From Globisporangium splendens (Eukaryota > Oomycota > Peronosporomycetes > Pythiales > Pythiaceae): DNA of 64,000 nucleotides. This document shows, one piece after another, positions 63,581 to 64,000 of this stretch (positions are counted from its first letter, which is position 1; each line of letters opens with the position of its first letter). The stretch covers positions 62,001 to 126,000 of the forward strand of contig VFIW01000116.1 in NCBI GenBank assembly GCA_006386115.1, written 5' to 3'. The notes beneath the pieces were generated by a model. It was not told the origin of the DNA and did no database searches. It was given only the letters and a program-made list of their open reading frames with translations. Position numbers and translations under genes: made by a program.

Positions 63581-64000
63581 GTGCATTGTGCATTGGGTGT
63601 GTCTTGTCACCTCTGTGTTTTTCAAAATTGATGCATCTTCCCGTGACAAGTTGTCAAGAGACTCGCATAAGCGTAGGACATGCATCTTTGCTGTATTCAC
63701 TTTGATAAGCTGGTCAAAGCTATTCATTTTTGCCATCTTGTTTCCTTCTTTGCAAGAGACTAGGCATGTCCATAAATCTCCATGGTTTGAGAATGACGCG
63801 GTTGATTACTATCATGGTGACCTGTTATGCAGACTACCGCATCACGTTCATGTCAGTAGTCTCTTAGCAATGGCTTCTCTGCTGACCAGGGATCCCCGTG
63901 AGGAACTTGAAGCCGCATTGATTAGCAGCCCAACTCGCATCTGCCTGCTCATTCTCCAATTTCCCTCCAGCATCCGAAGTAAGCAAAAGCCACCGACCCG
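63581..64000. other. 3' flank of annexin; possible partial CDS at the right edge
   Basis: Mostly non-coding. From the ATG at 63870 a plus-strand frame stays open to the window end, starting MASLLTRDPREELEAALISS and then PTRICLLILQFP. Helical, charged text suggests the first exon of a gene, but 43 codons are too few to judge. Confidence 0.3.

Noticed and set aside
1..64000. tRNA, rRNA or riboswitch genes
   Set aside because: I looked for T-loop GTTCRANNC boxes and matching stems by eye and found none convincing; a tRNAscan or Rfam run would be decisive.

Overview
The window looks like nuclear DNA of an oomycete (Peronosporales or Pythiales in the broad sense). The evidence is a single-exon myosin with a C-terminal FYVE zinc finger, a secreted multi-Kazal inhibitor of the EPI type, very short introns (about 55-115 nt, GTRNGT donors, CAG/TAG acceptors), mid-range GC content and tightly packed genes in alternating convergent and divergent pairs. 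No prokaryotic operon, CRISPR array, rRNA or tRNA gene was recognised.

Left part (1-20 kb). The window opens inside a minus-strand CstF77/Rna14 gene. A large plus-strand locus (about 1.6-7.1 kb) follows, whose protein-like stretches jump between frames and which I could not resolve. Next come a GOLD/coiled-coil/F-box protein, a small helix-hairpin-helix protein, and two adjacent secreted proteins: a 3-kb Pro/Thr/Gly repeat protein and a five-domain Kazal inhibitor. A HAD-IIA phosphatase and an ADP-ribosylglycohydrolase complete this part.

Middle (20-47 kb). Here lie a peroxisomal-type Lon protease, V-ATPase subunit C, a putative solo LTR next to a zinc-finger ORF, an RS protein, a RING protein, two tandem ABHD5-like membrane hydrolases, a FANCB-like five-exon gene, a GRAM/VASt/TM lipid-transfer protein, a second RS-rich protein, a disrupted ankyrin-repeat gene and an SFSWAP-like splicing regulator.

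Right part (47-64 kb). This holds cytosolic aspartyl-tRNA synthetase, divergent from a bacterial-type RNase HII with an organelle-like presequence, then the FYVE myosin, a UBAP2/Lingerer-like protein, cyclophilin H and an annexin with a C-terminal GYPPQ tail.

Most genes are housekeeping genes. RNA processing is well represented: CstF77, two RS proteins, SFSWAP and PPIH. Lineage-specific or accessory interest lies in the two secreted proteins, the GOLD/F-box fusion, the FYVE myosin, the duplicated hydrolases, the LTR region and the two frame-disrupted loci. Splice sites were read by eye; exact boundaries are given where both sites and the phase agree.
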